64,000 nt of DNA from Thermococcus cleftensis (GTDB lineage: Archaea > Methanobacteriota_B > Thermococci > Thermococcales > Thermococcaceae), in assembly GCF_000265525.1 (NCBI RefSeq), contig NC_018015.1, positions 186,001 to 250,000 of the forward strand, written 5' to 3'. Numbering within the stretch: position 1 is the first letter of the stretch; every line of letters begins with the position of its first letter. Made by a program: the position numbers and the translations under genes. The notes under the pieces were generated by a model. It saw only the letters and a list, made by a program, of their open reading frames with translations, ran no database searches and had not been told where the DNA came from. Shown piece by piece: positions 8,962 through 16,268 of this stretch.

Positions 8962-9540
8962 ATGTCGAGGAAGAAAACGTTTTTCGCCCTTTTGCTTCTC
9001 GTGCTGCTGGTAAGCCCACTGGCGCTTGCAGATGACTACGAGGAAGAAGATGAGTATCAGGCACGCTACATACCTCTGGCGGTTCTGGGCGTCGCGATGA
9101 TAGCGATTGGAGTTGTCTACTACTCTCTGACGAAGAGAAAGCTAATAATAACTCATGAGACCTCGTCCGAGTGGGGCTTTAAGCTGAAGATGGAGAATCC
9201 CTACATGACTGTTATAGGCCCTGTTTCACCGATGACCGTTCACCACTTCTTCACGATAACTGGAACGGTACTTGCGCTGATTCACTTCTCCTCCTGCAAC
9301 AACTACACCGGGACCGCGGGCGCCACAGGACTCGGAATGGCCATTGTGCTGATCCTCCTGAATTCCACCGGATTTATAGGCCGCCACCTGAATCGGAAGA
9401 TCATAAGTGAAGCCAACGGTGGAGACATGGAAACCACCAAAAAGTACGTTGAGATATACGAGAAGTGGAAAAAGGTTCACATCATGCTGACTGTGATATT
9501 CGTGGTCCTGCTGATAGCACACATAAACGCAGTTGGTTGA
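8962..9540 (+). CDS. Secreted/membrane DUF4405-like protein with two H-x13-H pairs
   Basis: A 192-aa protein with a signal peptide (about residues 1-23, ending ALAD), an acidic patch, and about four membrane segments. Two helices carry the same pattern, VH-x13-H: one starting VHHFFTITG and one starting VHIMLTVIF. This His spacing is that of bis-histidine heme ligands in cytochrome b561/ferric reductase-like proteins, and the first motif aligns column by column with the protein at 30113-30751. Heme binding is inference; Thermococcales are not known for cytochromes, so another cofactor or metal is possible. Neighbours are thiol-redox proteins. Confidence 0.68.
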   Translation: MSRKKTFFALLLLVLLVSPLALADDYEEEDEYQARYIPLAVLGVAMIAIGVVYYSLTKRKLIITHETSSEWGFKLKMENPYMTVIGPVSPMTVHHFFTITGTVLALIHFSSCNNYTGTAGATGLGMAIVLILLNSTGFIGRHLNRKIISEANGGDMETTKKYVEIYEKWKKVHIMLTVIFVVLLIAHINAVG

Positions 9541-9600
9541 ATCTTTTTAAGATTTTTAAATTTTTTAAGCCAGTGCATTTCTATCCTTGAGGGGGATAAC

Positions 9601-9951
9601 ATGGACGAGCTCGAGATGATAAGGAGAAAGAAGATGCTCGAACTCATGAAGAGAGCCGGAATGATAGAGGTCAAACCAAAGGGGCCTAAGGTTGTAATTG
9701 AGGTCATAACTTCACCCGGTTGCCCCTACTGTCCGATAGCGTGGGCGATGGCTCAAGAGCTTGAGAGGAAATACGAAGGTGTAATAGCGAGGGAGTTGAG
9801 CGTTGCAACACCCGAAGGCCAGAGAAAGGCCATGGAGCACAACATAATGGGAACCCCCACCATACTCATAGACAACAGAGTGGAGTTCATAGGGGTTCCG
9901 AATTTTGCGGAATTTGAGAGAAGGGTGAGAGAAAAGCTCGGTTTACAGTGA
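9601..9951 (+). CDS. Glutaredoxin/thioredoxin-like protein, CPYC
   Basis: A 116-aa thioredoxin-fold protein: helical N-terminus, then VVIEVITSPGCPYCPIAW with the CPYC redox site at about residues 41-44, and the cis-proline loop GTPTILIDNR (about 84-93). Without a signal peptide it should work in the cytoplasm as a thiol-disulfide carrier. The upstream gap has TTTTTTAAG as TATA box, and GAGGGGGATAAC precedes the ATG. It overlaps the convergent CcdA gene by 9 bp. An electron-donor role toward CcdA is likely from proximity but not shown. Confidence 0.85.
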   Translation: MDELEMIRRKKMLELMKRAGMIEVKPKGPKVVIEVITSPGCPYCPIAWAMAQELERKYEGVIARELSVATPEGQRKAMEHNIMGTPTILIDNRVEFIGVPNFAEFERRVREKLGLQ

Positions 9952-10671
9952 AGCACCCGTAAGAACCCACACCCCTATCGCAATCAGTAGCGTTCCAGCT
10001 ATGACCGAAAGCTCCCTGCTGTGCCTCACCATCGCTTGCGAGAAGCGCTTGCTCTCGGTGACGCTTCCCATCGCCAGCAGGATTACAACGAGCGGGAGCA
10101 CGAAGACGAGGTTGTAGAGGGCAAGGAGAAGGAAGGCGAGAGCTTTCCCGGCCTTTGAGATTATTATGGCGTAGACGAGGTAGCTGCCGGCGGAGCACGG
10201 GAGCAGGGTCGTCGAGACGATGACTCCGAGCGTAAAAGCCCCGAGGGCGGTCGCGTCGCTGCTGAATATTTTCCTCCGGATTTTGCTTTTGTCGCCCACG
10301 CGGGACTTCTCCATCAGACCGGTTACTATCGTGTACCCTCCGAATACTATCGCCGCAATCCCTGCGACCCAAAGGGGCAGGTAGCCGGCGAAGTACAGCA
10401 AACCGACCCCCAGGAGATAGTAAGAGACGTAAACGGCAGCAATGAAGGCCGCACCGATGAGGTAGAGCCTTCTCTTCGACACCTCCCTGACGGAGAGTGC
10501 TATGAGAAGCATCGTGTAGATAACGAAGGTGCAGGGGTTTATCGAGTCGCTCATAGCGAGGGCAAAGAACTTTGGTACAAAGTCCACCATGCCCAGCGCC
10601 CACAGCGCGAGGGAGCTAACCCCAAAGGAGGCCAGAAGGATTATCGCCAGTCCCTTTACCTCACTTCTCAT
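9943..10671 (-). CDS. CcdA/DsbD-like transmembrane thiol-disulfide interchange protein
   Basis: A 242-aa membrane protein of the CcdA type with about six helices. The two conserved cysteines that shuttle electrons across the membrane are visible: SDSINPCTFVIYTMLL (about residues 42-57) and TTLLPCSAGSYLVY (about 154-167). It would take electrons from a cytoplasmic thioredoxin-like protein and pass them to an exported acceptor. The CPYC protein (9601-9951) and the CPHC lipoprotein (10735-11295) on either side fit the donor and acceptor roles. Thermococcales do not mature c-type cytochromes, so envelope disulfide reduction is the more likely job. Confidence 0.87.
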   Translation of the reverse strand: MRSEVKGLAIILLASFGVSSLALWALGMVDFVPKFFALAMSDSINPCTFVIYTMLLIALSVREVSKRRLYLIGAAFIAAVYVSYYLLGVGLLYFAGYLPLWVAGIAAIVFGGYTIVTGLMEKSRVGDKSKIRRKIFSSDATALGAFTLGVIVSTTLLPCSAGSYLVYAIIISKAGKALAFLLLALYNLVFVLPLVVILLAMGSVTESKRFSQAMVRHSRELSVIAGTLLIAIGVWVLTGASL

Positions 10672-10691
10672 GGTAGAAAGTTATCGCGGAC

Positions 10692-10718
10692 CTTTTTGTG
10701 GATTTCGAAAACAAAAAG
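10692..10718. promoter_or_regulatory. Inverted repeat upstream of the CcdA gene
   Basis: CTTTTTGT (10692-10699) and ACAAAAAG (10711-10718) form perfect 8-bp arms around an 11-bp centre, 20 bp before the CcdA start. It could be an operator for CcdA, or a termination hairpin for the lipoprotein gene, which reads on the same strand and stops at 10735. Nothing else in the gap explains it. Confidence 0.4.
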
Positions 10719-10734
10719 TTGGGAACAAAAGTAT

Positions 10735-11295
10735 TCAGCTGGAGTCAGGCATCTTGTGCTCGACGAAGAGGACGTAGAGTTCGTCTATTACCTTGGCCGA
10801 GTCCTCCTTGTCGCGCGGCAGTATGTATGCCTGGCCGCCAACAAAGAGTATCACGCCATTATCGCTCATGGCTGCCTGGATTATCCTAGGCGTTGCGGTG
10901 ACGTTGAACTCTCCTTCGATTATTGCGTAGAGAGTTCCGTTGTAGGTTATGGCTATTGCCGGGACGCCCTGTATTCCTGTCAGCTGGTAGATCTGCTGGA
11001 AGAGCTTTGTGTTCTCTTCGTTGTCCACCAGCTCGTAGTAGGTGAGGCTATCCTCTCCGTAGGTCTCAGGAATGAGCTTCTTCATGTTCTGACAGTGCGG
11101 ACAGGTCTTCATACCGTACATGTAGAAGTGAATCTCGTCGAGGTATATCTTCGTCCCGTTCACGACGACGTAATCAGGAATGCTTGAAGTGGTCGTCTGG
11201 GTCGCCGTTGGGCCATTGGAGTTCGAAATACAGCCTGAGGCCACCCCAACGATCAGAAGGAGGACCAGTACAACCCCGGTTTTTCTCAATTTCAT
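10735..11295 (-). CDS. Thioredoxin-fold lipoprotein, CPHC
   Basis: A 186-aa exported protein. The N-terminus is a lipoprotein signal with lipobox VGVASGC (Cys at about residue 22), followed by a Thr/Ser-rich linker. The redox motif CPHC sits at about residues 65-68 (GMKTCPHCQNMKKLIP), and the cis-proline region reads TGIQGVPAIAITYNG. ATG 11295 has GGTGAT 3 nt upstream; the ORF extends further but without signal features. It is probably the extracytoplasmic partner of the adjacent CcdA protein. The upstream gap is a divergent promoter with TATA boxes on both strands (GTTTATAA leftward, CTTAAAT rightward). Confidence 0.83.
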   Translation of the reverse strand: MKLRKTGVVLVLLLIVGVASGCISNSNGPTATQTTTSSIPDYVVVNGTKIYLDEIHFYMYGMKTCPHCQNMKKLIPETYGEDSLTYYELVDNEENTKLFQQIYQLTGIQGVPAIAITYNGTLYAIIEGEFNVTATPRIIQAAMSDNGVILFVGGQAYILPRDKEDSAKVIDELYVLFVEHKMPDSS

Positions 11296-11382
11296 CACCC
11301 TGTGATAGTTGTACCCCGGAGTTATAAACCTTGGCCGCGGAACCCTTAAATTCTTCAACATCGATTATTGTAGGGGGTAAAC

Positions 11383-11847
11383 ATGCAGGAGTGGTACCGC
11401 TCCAGGGCACTGTACGAGGCCGTTCAAAAGCTGGTGGAGTCAGGCAGGATCGATGAGGCTCTCGAAATGGCTGAGGGGATACCCGATGGCAACATACGAT
11501 CGAAGGCGTTCTCACACATAGCCGTGGAGGTGGCAAAGTCGGAAAGGGATTATCACGAGGCGCTGGAGAGGGCAGTTAAGGCGGCCCTCGACATCGACAA
11601 CCGCGACGAGAGCACAAAAGCCCTGATGAGCCTGGCCTTTGAGTTCCTGAACATGGGCAATCCGGAGGAAGCCCTCAGAATTTCCCGGTACATAACCGAC
11701 CTCCCGAATAAGTCAAAGGTCGAGGCGGAGGTGGCGCTGGTCCTCGCCAAATCCGGCAAGGTGAGCGAGGCGATGGAGATAATCAACGGCATCATGGACG
11801 ACGACGTCAAGACCTGGGCCATGTCGAGGCTCGCCAGCCAGCTTTAG
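11383..11847 (+). CDS. Helical-repeat (TPR-like) protein
   Basis: A 154-aa soluble all-helical protein with about four 30-35 residue repeats of the form E-A-L-x-x-A-x-x-I (SGRIDEALEMAEGIP, NPEEALRISRYIT, SGKVSEAMEIINGI). The repeats match in style those of the larger protein at 23753-24985, suggesting common descent. Such repeats usually bind protein partners; no enzyme motif is present. It is a single gene with CTTAAAT as TATA box and GGGGG upstream of the ATG. Confidence 0.75.
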   Translation: MQEWYRSRALYEAVQKLVESGRIDEALEMAEGIPDGNIRSKAFSHIAVEVAKSERDYHEALERAVKAALDIDNRDESTKALMSLAFEFLNMGNPEEALRISRYITDLPNKSKVEAEVALVLAKSGKVSEAMEIINGIMDDDVKTWAMSRLASQL

Positions 11848-11950
11848 CGCGAATCTGTATATTTTCTGCCGATTTCTCCAGAATTTTGACACCGGAGGGG
11901 CCACAAGACTTTTTTAAGCTTCCCCCCTCCAAGGAGGGAGGTGAGAAAAG

Positions 11951-12208
11951 GTGGAGAGCGGAGCGATAATCGGACTTATTGGAATGCTTCTCCTGGTCAG
12001 CTCATGGGTTCCGCAGACGATAGAGACCATAAAAACGAGGAAATGCCCCCTGAACATGCAGTTTATACTGATCTACGTCACCGCTTCGACGCTGCTAACT
12101 GTTTACTCCTACATCATAGGGGACTGGATATTCTTCGCCCTGAACTTCCTGGCGGCCTTCCAGAGCGCCATAAACCTCGTCGTGAAGCTGATGGAGAGGA
12201 AGGGGTAG
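11951..12208 (+). CDS. SemiSWEET-like PQ-loop membrane protein
   Basis: An 85-aa protein with three predicted helices, the size of a SemiSWEET half-transporter. The PQ motif is present in helix 1 (SSWVPQTIETIKTRKCP, about residues 16-32), then a short cytoplasmic loop and two more helices. SemiSWEETs work as dimers and move sugars or other small solutes; the substrate here is unknown. It starts with GTG after a strong GGAGGTGAG. A TATA box TTTTTTAAG lies about 35 bp upstream. The stop is 1 nt from the convergent PEBP gene. Confidence 0.8.
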   Translation: MESGAIIGLIGMLLLVSSWVPQTIETIKTRKCPLNMQFILIYVTASTLLTVYSYIIGDWIFFALNFLAAFQSAINLVVKLMERKG

Positions 12209-12209
12209 C

Positions 12210-12767
12210 TCACTCCCTTCCGTACAGTCCCACCAGCTCCCCCATCTGGATCACGTGGCCCTCCATGGCCCTCTCCAGCTCTTTTCTGCTCGCTCCCGGA
12301 TCAAGCTCGAGGACTGTGTCGAGGGCGTAAACCCTGAAGTGGTAGTGGTGTACCCCGTGACCCTTGGGCGGACACGGGCCACCGTAGCCGATCTTCCCGA
12401 AATCGTTCCTCCCCTGGACCATCTTCACAGGAGCATCAACGACGCCTTGGGGCGGAACGCCTTTGGGAATTTCCCCCAGCGGCGGTATGTTCCAGGCTAT
12501 CCAGTGGGTGAAGGTCCCTCCAGGTGCGTCGGGGTCGTCCATTATGATGACGAGACTTTTAGCGTTCGGATCTATGTGCCCTATGAATATCGGGGGGTTC
12601 ACGTTCTCACCGTCGCAGGTGAACTCGACGGGTATGTAGTCCCCGTTGTGAAACACTGAACCTATCTCAAGATCCATTTCTACCCCTCCATCGGGCTTTT
12701 TCTCGGCGGTACAGCCGGCAGTACCGGCAATAAAAACCAAGAGCAGCACCACCATCAACCTCTTCAT
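12210..12767 (-). CDS. PEBP / YbhB-YbcL family lipoprotein
   Basis: A 185-aa phosphatidylethanolamine-binding-protein fold with a lipoprotein signal (lipobox IAGTAGC, Cys at about residue 19). Family motifs: YTCDGEN-like FTCDGENVNPPI, the MDDPDAPGGTFTHWIAWNIPP anion-pocket block, and GYGGPCPPKGHGVHHYHFRVYALD. The pocket binds phosphate-like groups; the role of archaeal members is not known, though some have been proposed as serine protease inhibitors. Being lipid-anchored, it would face outside. The divergent gene at 12879 shares the upstream gap. Confidence 0.9.
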   Translation of the reverse strand: MKRLMVVLLLVFIAGTAGCTAEKKPDGGVEMDLEIGSVFHNGDYIPVEFTCDGENVNPPIFIGHIDPNAKSLVIIMDDPDAPGGTFTHWIAWNIPPLGEIPKGVPPQGVVDAPVKMVQGRNDFGKIGYGGPCPPKGHGVHHYHFRVYALDTVLELDPGASRKELERAMEGHVIQMGELVGLYGRE

Positions 12768-12878
12768 ATGAAGAAATTGATTTTCAAACGTAAAAACATT
12801 TCGGGACTAGACTTTTCAAAACTTCACTAGGCCGGGAATTGATTTTTAAAGATGTCACCCATATTCTTTTGATGCCCC

Positions 12879-13340
12879 ATGAAGGTGCTCTGGGAGAAGG
12901 AGATACCGGCGGAGAGCATGGTTGTCTCGCCAAGACCCGTCTGGAAGTGCAGAACTTGCCCGATGTACGGAAAGAGGCCAAGCTGTCCGCCCCACGCGCC
13001 GGACTGGAAGGAAACCAAAGAGTGGGTGCGGCACTTCAGGAGGGCCCTGATAATCAAGTTCGAAATCGACATGGAGCGCTTCGAGGAGGAGAAGCGGGAG
13101 GCGATCCTCTACCTGCTCAGGCGCGAGGCCGAGCTCTTCAGGGAGGGGAAGCTCTATGCGATGGCGCTCTTTCCCGGGAACTGCAACCTCTGCGACGACT
13201 GCCCCTTCGAGAGGGGGGAGCCGTGCAGGCTTCCAACGAAGGTCAGGCCGAGCATAGACGCTGTAGGGATTGAAATTGGGGAACTCGTCGAGATAGACTT
13301 CTCCGAAAGCGTTTTGTACGGGATGGTGCTAATTGAGTGA
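12879..13340 (+). CDS. DUF2284 predicted metal-binding protein
   Basis: A 153-aa protein with two cysteine clusters: WKCRTCPMYGKRPSCPPHAP (about residues 22-41) and NCNLCDDCPFERGEPC (about 101-116). The pattern is that of DUF2284, whose members are presumed to hold Fe-S clusters or zinc. TTTTTAAAG lies about 30 bp before the ATG and no clear ribosome binding site follows, so the mRNA may be leaderless. It is the first of four tightly packed genes ending in the CARF-like and PIN-domain genes. Confidence 0.83.
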   Translation: MKVLWEKEIPAESMVVSPRPVWKCRTCPMYGKRPSCPPHAPDWKETKEWVRHFRRALIIKFEIDMERFEEEKREAILYLLRREAELFREGKLYAMALFPGNCNLCDDCPFERGEPCRLPTKVRPSIDAVGIEIGELVEIDFSESVLYGMVLIE

Positions 13341-13350
13341 AGGTGGTAAG

Positions 13351-13806
13351 ATGAGGGAAAACGTTTCACCCCCGCGCCTGAAGTGGGGAATCTCGCTCAT
13401 CATGACGCTCGTCTACGCCTTCGGAGCCACGTGGTTCTACTACCTGCCGTCGAGGGGGGAGCCGGAGCTGGACGTCACGTTCTGGGGACTGCTCGCCCGG
13501 TTCCTCGTTTTGAGCTTCCTATTCTGGATAATCCTGATCCCGGAAAGAAGGTCAAGCAGGGCTCCCGATATGCTCATGCTCACGGTTCTAACCGTTCCAG
13601 CTGGAGTACTCGCGTCCCTGCTCTTCATCTTTGCGGTCACTTCCTTCGGGATTCACGAAACCTACGGCGCTGGCTACTTTGTCCTTGCCCTTGTGCCGTT
13701 TCTAATAGCCCACAAAACTGTGAAGAGTCGCATTTCCTGGATTCCATTTGCCCTTGCACTGGTTTATGGTCTCGTGGCGTACATATGGGGGAATATGCCA
13801 TGGTGA
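13351..13806 (+). CDS. Four-helix membrane protein of unknown function
   Basis: A 151-aa membrane protein with about four or five hydrophobic segments (residues ~13-33, 46-66, 76-103, 107-125, 130-148) and no motif I recognise. ATG 13351 follows AAGGTGGTAAG. It begins 10 nt after the DUF2284 stop, and its own stop codon overlaps the start of the CARF-like gene, so the four genes are almost certainly one transcript. It could anchor or regulate the soluble partners, but that is only context. Confidence 0.7.
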   Translation: MRENVSPPRLKWGISLIMTLVYAFGATWFYYLPSRGEPELDVTFWGLLARFLVLSFLFWIILIPERRSSRAPDMLMLTVLTVPAGVLASLLFIFAVTSFGIHETYGAGYFVLALVPFLIAHKTVKSRISWIPFALALVYGLVAYIWGNMPW

Positions 13807-14282
13807 AGGTGGCCTACATAACCCTTCTCGGCCGCTCCCCCTGGGCGGTCGTGAACACCTACTACAAGCTCCTGACGAGGGGCGGGAAGGCGGAGAGGAT
13901 ATACGTGTTCACTGAGGAGAGGTACAAGCACAACCTTCCAAAGGTGGTCTCGGCAATCAGGGCAATATCTGAGGCCTACAACCTCCACCCGAAGATAGAG
14001 ACCGAGGTGGTGCCGGACTACGGGTTCTTTGTGGCGGACAGGAAGTTCAGGGAACTTTTCTCGAAGCTGGAGCGCGAGGGCTACCGCATGGGTCTGGACA
14101 TAACCTCCGGCAGGAAGGCCCTCGTTGCAGCCGCCATAGTCCAGATAAAGGAGTTTCCGGTGTCGTTCATCGTCTACATGGGTCTCCTCGACACCGAGTT
14201 CCCGGACAGGCCCTACATGATGATTCCAACCCATCTCCAGCCGATAAAGAACTTCCTGGGTGATGAGAGTGAGGGAGATTAG
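13800..14282 (+). CDS. CARF-like Rossmann-fold protein
   Basis: A 160-aa protein resembling a stand-alone CARF domain, the fold that binds cyclic oligoadenylates in CRISPR type III accessory proteins. Evidence: an N-terminal strand and nucleotide loop (VAYITLLGRSPWAVVNTYYK), a middle helix pair, and LDITSGRKALVAAAIVQ (about residues 99-115), which sits where CARF proteins carry their TGG(T/R)K ligand loop, followed by the strand SFIVYMG. There is no effector domain in the chain; the overlapping next gene encodes a PIN nuclease-like protein. ATG 13800 overlaps the previous stop; ATG 13785 is an in-frame alternative. Ligand binding is inferred. Confidence 0.6.
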   Translation: MVKVAYITLLGRSPWAVVNTYYKLLTRGGKAERIYVFTEERYKHNLPKVVSAIRAISEAYNLHPKIETEVVPDYGFFVADRKFRELFSKLEREGYRMGLDITSGRKALVAAAIVQIKEFPVSFIVYMGLLDTEFPDRPYMMIPTHLQPIKNFLGDESEGD

Positions 14283-15264
14283 CGAGGTCATCGAAAAGCC
14301 GGAGCTCCAGATACTCCTCAACGTCCTGGGGGAAATAAGGGTCAGCTATCCCCTCTACGGCCTTCCCCTGCTGAGGGCGAAGCCGACGGAAACCGGCTAC
14401 CGCGTCGAGCTCACCGTGAGCAGGAGGGAGTTCAACGAGAGGGTCCCAGAAAGGCTCTCCAGCGAGCTTCCAACCTGGACCGACTTCTACGAGTGCTTCA
14501 TATCCGCCGGAATAGTGCGGTACGCGAACATCGACGAGTTCCTCCAGAACCTTGAACTCTACGAGAGGCTCAAGAAGGGCGTCGCCTTCGCGCCCGACAC
14601 CAACCTCTTCTACCACCGCTTCATCTCCGGGTTCAGGCCCCTCGACGGGTACCAGATAGTCGTGGCCGAGGGGGTCAAGAAGGAGATAGAGAACGCGATG
14701 AACTACAAGTACAGGCACAGGGAGCTGGAGGAGATAAGGCGCGAGGTGAGGAACGCGAGCCTGCTCCGGGAGTTCAGCAACAGGAGAACGAAGAGGAGCA
14801 GGAAGGCTGCCTACATAGCCCTCAAGGAGTTCGAGAGGCTGAAGGACAGGATAATCATAGCCGAGAGCGTTAAGGAGCCGGCCCACAACAACGACGAGAT
14901 AATCGTCAAGTCCCTGAAGCACTACGACAACATGACGCCCACGCTTCTCGTCTTCCTTACCGCCGACATAGCAATAACCGATGTGGCCGAGATGGAAGGC
15001 CTAGAGTACTTCCTCTTCAGGTACCCCCGGCAGGAGATTGGAAGGCACGAGGTTTCGGCCTACCAGCTCAGGACGCTCCTCTTCAACCTCGCGGCCGTCT
15101 TCGGCGTCATAGAGGTGAACGGGATAACCGTCTTCGGCGAGTTCGGCGGCAAGCAGGGTCTCAACGAACTGAAGCTCGTCTTTCCGGCCGAGAACAGGGC
15201 CTATCACGAGTTCGAATTCCACCTCAAGCTGTCAAGGAAGCTGATGGAGATAATGAACGGTTAA
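14263..15264 (+). CDS. PIN-domain protein, partner of the CARF-like protein
   Basis: A 333-aa protein. Residues 1-105 have no known match; ~107-250 form a PIN-like nuclease domain with the acidic set in order: Asp112 (FAPDTNLFYH), Glu141 (EGVKKEIEN), Asp211 (HNNDEIIVKSL), Asp235 (FLTADIAITD). The rest (~250-333) is a beta-rich tail. PIN domains cleave RNA with Mg2+ or Mn2+. The gene overlaps the CARF-like gene by ~20 bp with GGGTGAT internal to it; GTG 14269 is another possible start. No antitoxin is nearby, so this is not a standard VapBC pair; control by the CARF-like partner is the inference. Confidence 0.68.
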   Translation: MRVREISEVIEKPELQILLNVLGEIRVSYPLYGLPLLRAKPTETGYRVELTVSRREFNERVPERLSSELPTWTDFYECFISAGIVRYANIDEFLQNLELYERLKKGVAFAPDTNLFYHRFISGFRPLDGYQIVVAEGVKKEIENAMNYKYRHRELEEIRREVRNASLLREFSNRRTKRSRKAAYIALKEFERLKDRIIIAESVKEPAHNNDEIIVKSLKHYDNMTPTLLVFLTADIAITDVAEMEGLEYFLFRYPRQEIGRHEVSAYQLRTLLFNLAAVFGVIEVNGITVFGEFGGKQGLNELKLVFPAENRAYHEFEFHLKLSRKLMEIMNG

Positions 15265-15548
15265 GCCTTCAGCTTGAATTTCACGAAAAGGGCCGCCAGC
15301 TCGAGCACGAACATGAAAACGGCCAGGAACTCCGCGAGGGTCTGGCTGATGGGGAGGAGAAGCAGGGGCACCGAGACCCCGAGCGCAACCAGCTCCTCCC
15401 CTTCCTCGCTCCCGCCACCGTAGCGGTACTCCAGCGCGAAGGTGAGCCAGCTAAGGGGAACGATAACGATCCTCGCGACCGTGGGCTCCCAGAACAGCAG
15501 GCCCAGCCCGAGGACGAGGAACGGGAGCGCATAGAGAAGCCTCCTCAT
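15261..15548 (-). CDS. Small membrane protein of unknown function
   Basis: A 95-aa protein with about three or four hydrophobic segments and an RYGGGSEEGEEL loop at about residues 42-53. I do not recognise the family. Its start overlaps the stop of the upstream secreted-protein gene by 4 bp (ATGA), so the two form an operon. It overlaps the convergent PIN-domain gene by 4 bp. Confidence 0.6.
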   Translation of the reverse strand: MRRLLYALPFLVLGLGLLFWEPTVARIVIVPLSWLTFALEYRYGGGSEEGEELVALGVSVPLLLLPISQTLAEFLAVFMFVLELAALFVKFKLKA

Positions 15549-16198
15549 TGGTTCACCCCCAGTATTCCAGAGGACACCTCTGTGCCGTTGTGGAGTACCA
15601 CAAACTTGAAGCGGTTGGGTTCCGTGACGTTGAGGACAAGCTCAAGCTCCCCAGCCTCCAGAAGAACACTCCCCGAGGCGTCGTTCAGGTACTCCGCGCT
15701 CCACCTGCCTGACACTGCCTTTTCGTCCTCCGGGTGAACTGCGAGGTATGAAGTCGTCTCAAGGCTTCCTTCCGCCGACCAGACCGCGACGGGAAGCCTC
15801 TCGGCGTAGGGGACGTAGGTGACGCCCGTAACCATGTGCCCGTTGATGCTCACGTTGAAGTCCCTCAGAACGAAGGTCGGAGAGAGCCTAAGGACGGGAA
15901 TGCTCATGCTCGCGTTTAGCTCCTTCCCCGTCACCTCGACGGTAAAGACGTAAAGGGTGATGTTAAGGGAGTTGAGAAATGCGTCCGTTTCGTTTAGGAA
16001 CCTCCTCGGGACGGTGAGGTAGCCCGTGAAGGGGCCGTTGATCCCAACGGTGGCAACAGAGACCGTCACGTTGGAGTTCCAGTGAGAGGATGCGTTTTCA
16101 AATTCTCCCTTGGGAAAACCGCCGTCGATGTGGGTCCACCCAACGAGCAGGACACCGACGAGCAGAAGGGCCACGACCGTTAAAACTCCTCCCCGCAT
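15545..16198 (-). CDS. Secreted, membrane-anchored protein of unknown function
   Basis: A 217-aa protein with an uncleaved-looking N-terminal hydrophobic helix (about residues 4-22) and a beta-rich extracellular part with many N-x-S/T sequons (NSNVTV, LNVTEPN, NASMS), as expected for glycosylated envelope proteins of Thermococcales. No catalytic motif. It is first in a two-gene operon with the small membrane protein. A TATA-like CTTTTAAGT lies just upstream on the minus strand. Confidence 0.65.
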   Translation of the reverse strand: MRGGVLTVVALLLVGVLLVGWTHIDGGFPKGEFENASSHWNSNVTVSVATVGINGPFTGYLTVPRRFLNETDAFLNSLNITLYVFTVEVTGKELNASMSIPVLRLSPTFVLRDFNVSINGHMVTGVTYVPYAERLPVAVWSAEGSLETTSYLAVHPEDEKAVSGRWSAEYLNDASGSVLLEAGELELVLNVTEPNRFKFVVLHNGTEVSSGILGVNQ

Positions 16199-16268
16199 TA
16201 TCCCACCGGAAGTGTTAAGGTGTCAAGACTTAAAAGTATTACTCCAAAAACGAGTGGAAAGAGGAAAA

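Noticed and set aside
11925-11938. CCCTCC-AA-GGAGGG hairpin covering the ribosome binding site of the SemiSWEET gene
   Set aside because: The loop is too tight, and the TATA box position suggests the left arm is not transcribed.
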